NCBI RefSeq assembly: GCF_000002985.6
Contig: NC_003280.10
Coordinates: forward strand, 2,232,001 to 2,296,000
DNA from: Caenorhabditis elegans
Taxonomy: Eukaryota > Nematoda > Chromadorea > Rhabditida > Rhabditidae
Direction of reading: 5' to 3'
DNA length: 64,000 bases
Shown in pieces: positions 63,974 to 64,000 of this stretch; positions within the stretch are counted from its first letter, which is position 1; every line of letters starts with the position of its first letter. The translations under genes and the position numbers were made by a program. The notes below the pieces were generated by a model, which saw only the letters and a program-made list of their open reading frames with translations, was not told where the DNA came from and ran no database searches.

Positions 63974-64000
63974 CTAAAATATTTTATTTATAAAATAGGA

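Overview
The window is nuclear DNA of a Caenorhabditis-type nematode. Introns are bounded by GT and a TTTTCAG-like acceptor. The first full gene encodes a protein I recognise as CCT-3, followed by TOG-domain, WSN-domain, RING/coiled-coil and F-box-associated genes of worm type. Introns in the first 22 kb are swollen with AT-rich simple repeats and a dispersed MITE. I cannot name the species from sequence alone.

Region 1 (1-22 kb) is ordinary host sequence. It holds the 5' exons of an Arg/Pro/Gly-rich gene on the minus strand, the complete cct-3 chaperonin gene (8 coding exons, 544 aa), and a 10-exon gene for a short TOG-domain protein (748 aa, two TOG-like arrays and a basic Ser/Pro/Ala/Arg tail). 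Introns of the last carry about a dozen copies of one ~200 bp MITE.

Region 2 (22-34 kb) is a large inverted duplication of a WSN-domain gene. The plus-strand copy encodes a 1405-aa membrane protein with an intracellular tyrosine-phosphatase domain. The minus-strand copy lost the whole phosphatase through one 2226-bp deletion, lost the first ATG, and has a frame break in an A8 run. ACTGTAG-type minisatellite lies between the arms.

Region 3 (34-39.3 kb) is a 3.7-kb DNA transposon with 39-bp TIRs and a multi-exon DDE-type transposase. It sits beside a fragment of an F-box-associated gene.

Region 4 (39.36-58.92 kb) is the highlight: a 19.56-kb Maverick/Polinton virus-like element with ~500-bp TIRs starting AGTAGTGATAG and a perfect 6-bp target duplication (TTCGGG). 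It encodes a major capsid protein, a small Gly-rich basic protein, adenain-like protease, a zinc-finger protein, a coiled-coil-expanded minor capsid protein, a signal-peptide/TM glycoprotein, a packaging ATPase, two further structural-cluster proteins, the N-terminal part of protein-primed PolB and a zinc-ribbon protein. It is dead as a replicon: no integrase or polymerase catalytic domain is visible, the capsid gene has an in-frame stop, the minor capsid and PolB genes are frameshifted, and the ATPase gene is split by a TIR element that itself contains a mariner. A pair of multi-exon genes, one resembling the same DDE superfamily as Region 3, lies inside it as nested element or cargo. TATA boxes, ATGA overlaps and hairpins next to both TIRs give a compact viral layout.

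Region 5 (59-64 kb) holds a RING/coiled-coil gene directly beside the Maverick insertion site, a Tc1-family relic, a second copy of the 34-kb repeat and the 3' part of an F-box-associated gene.
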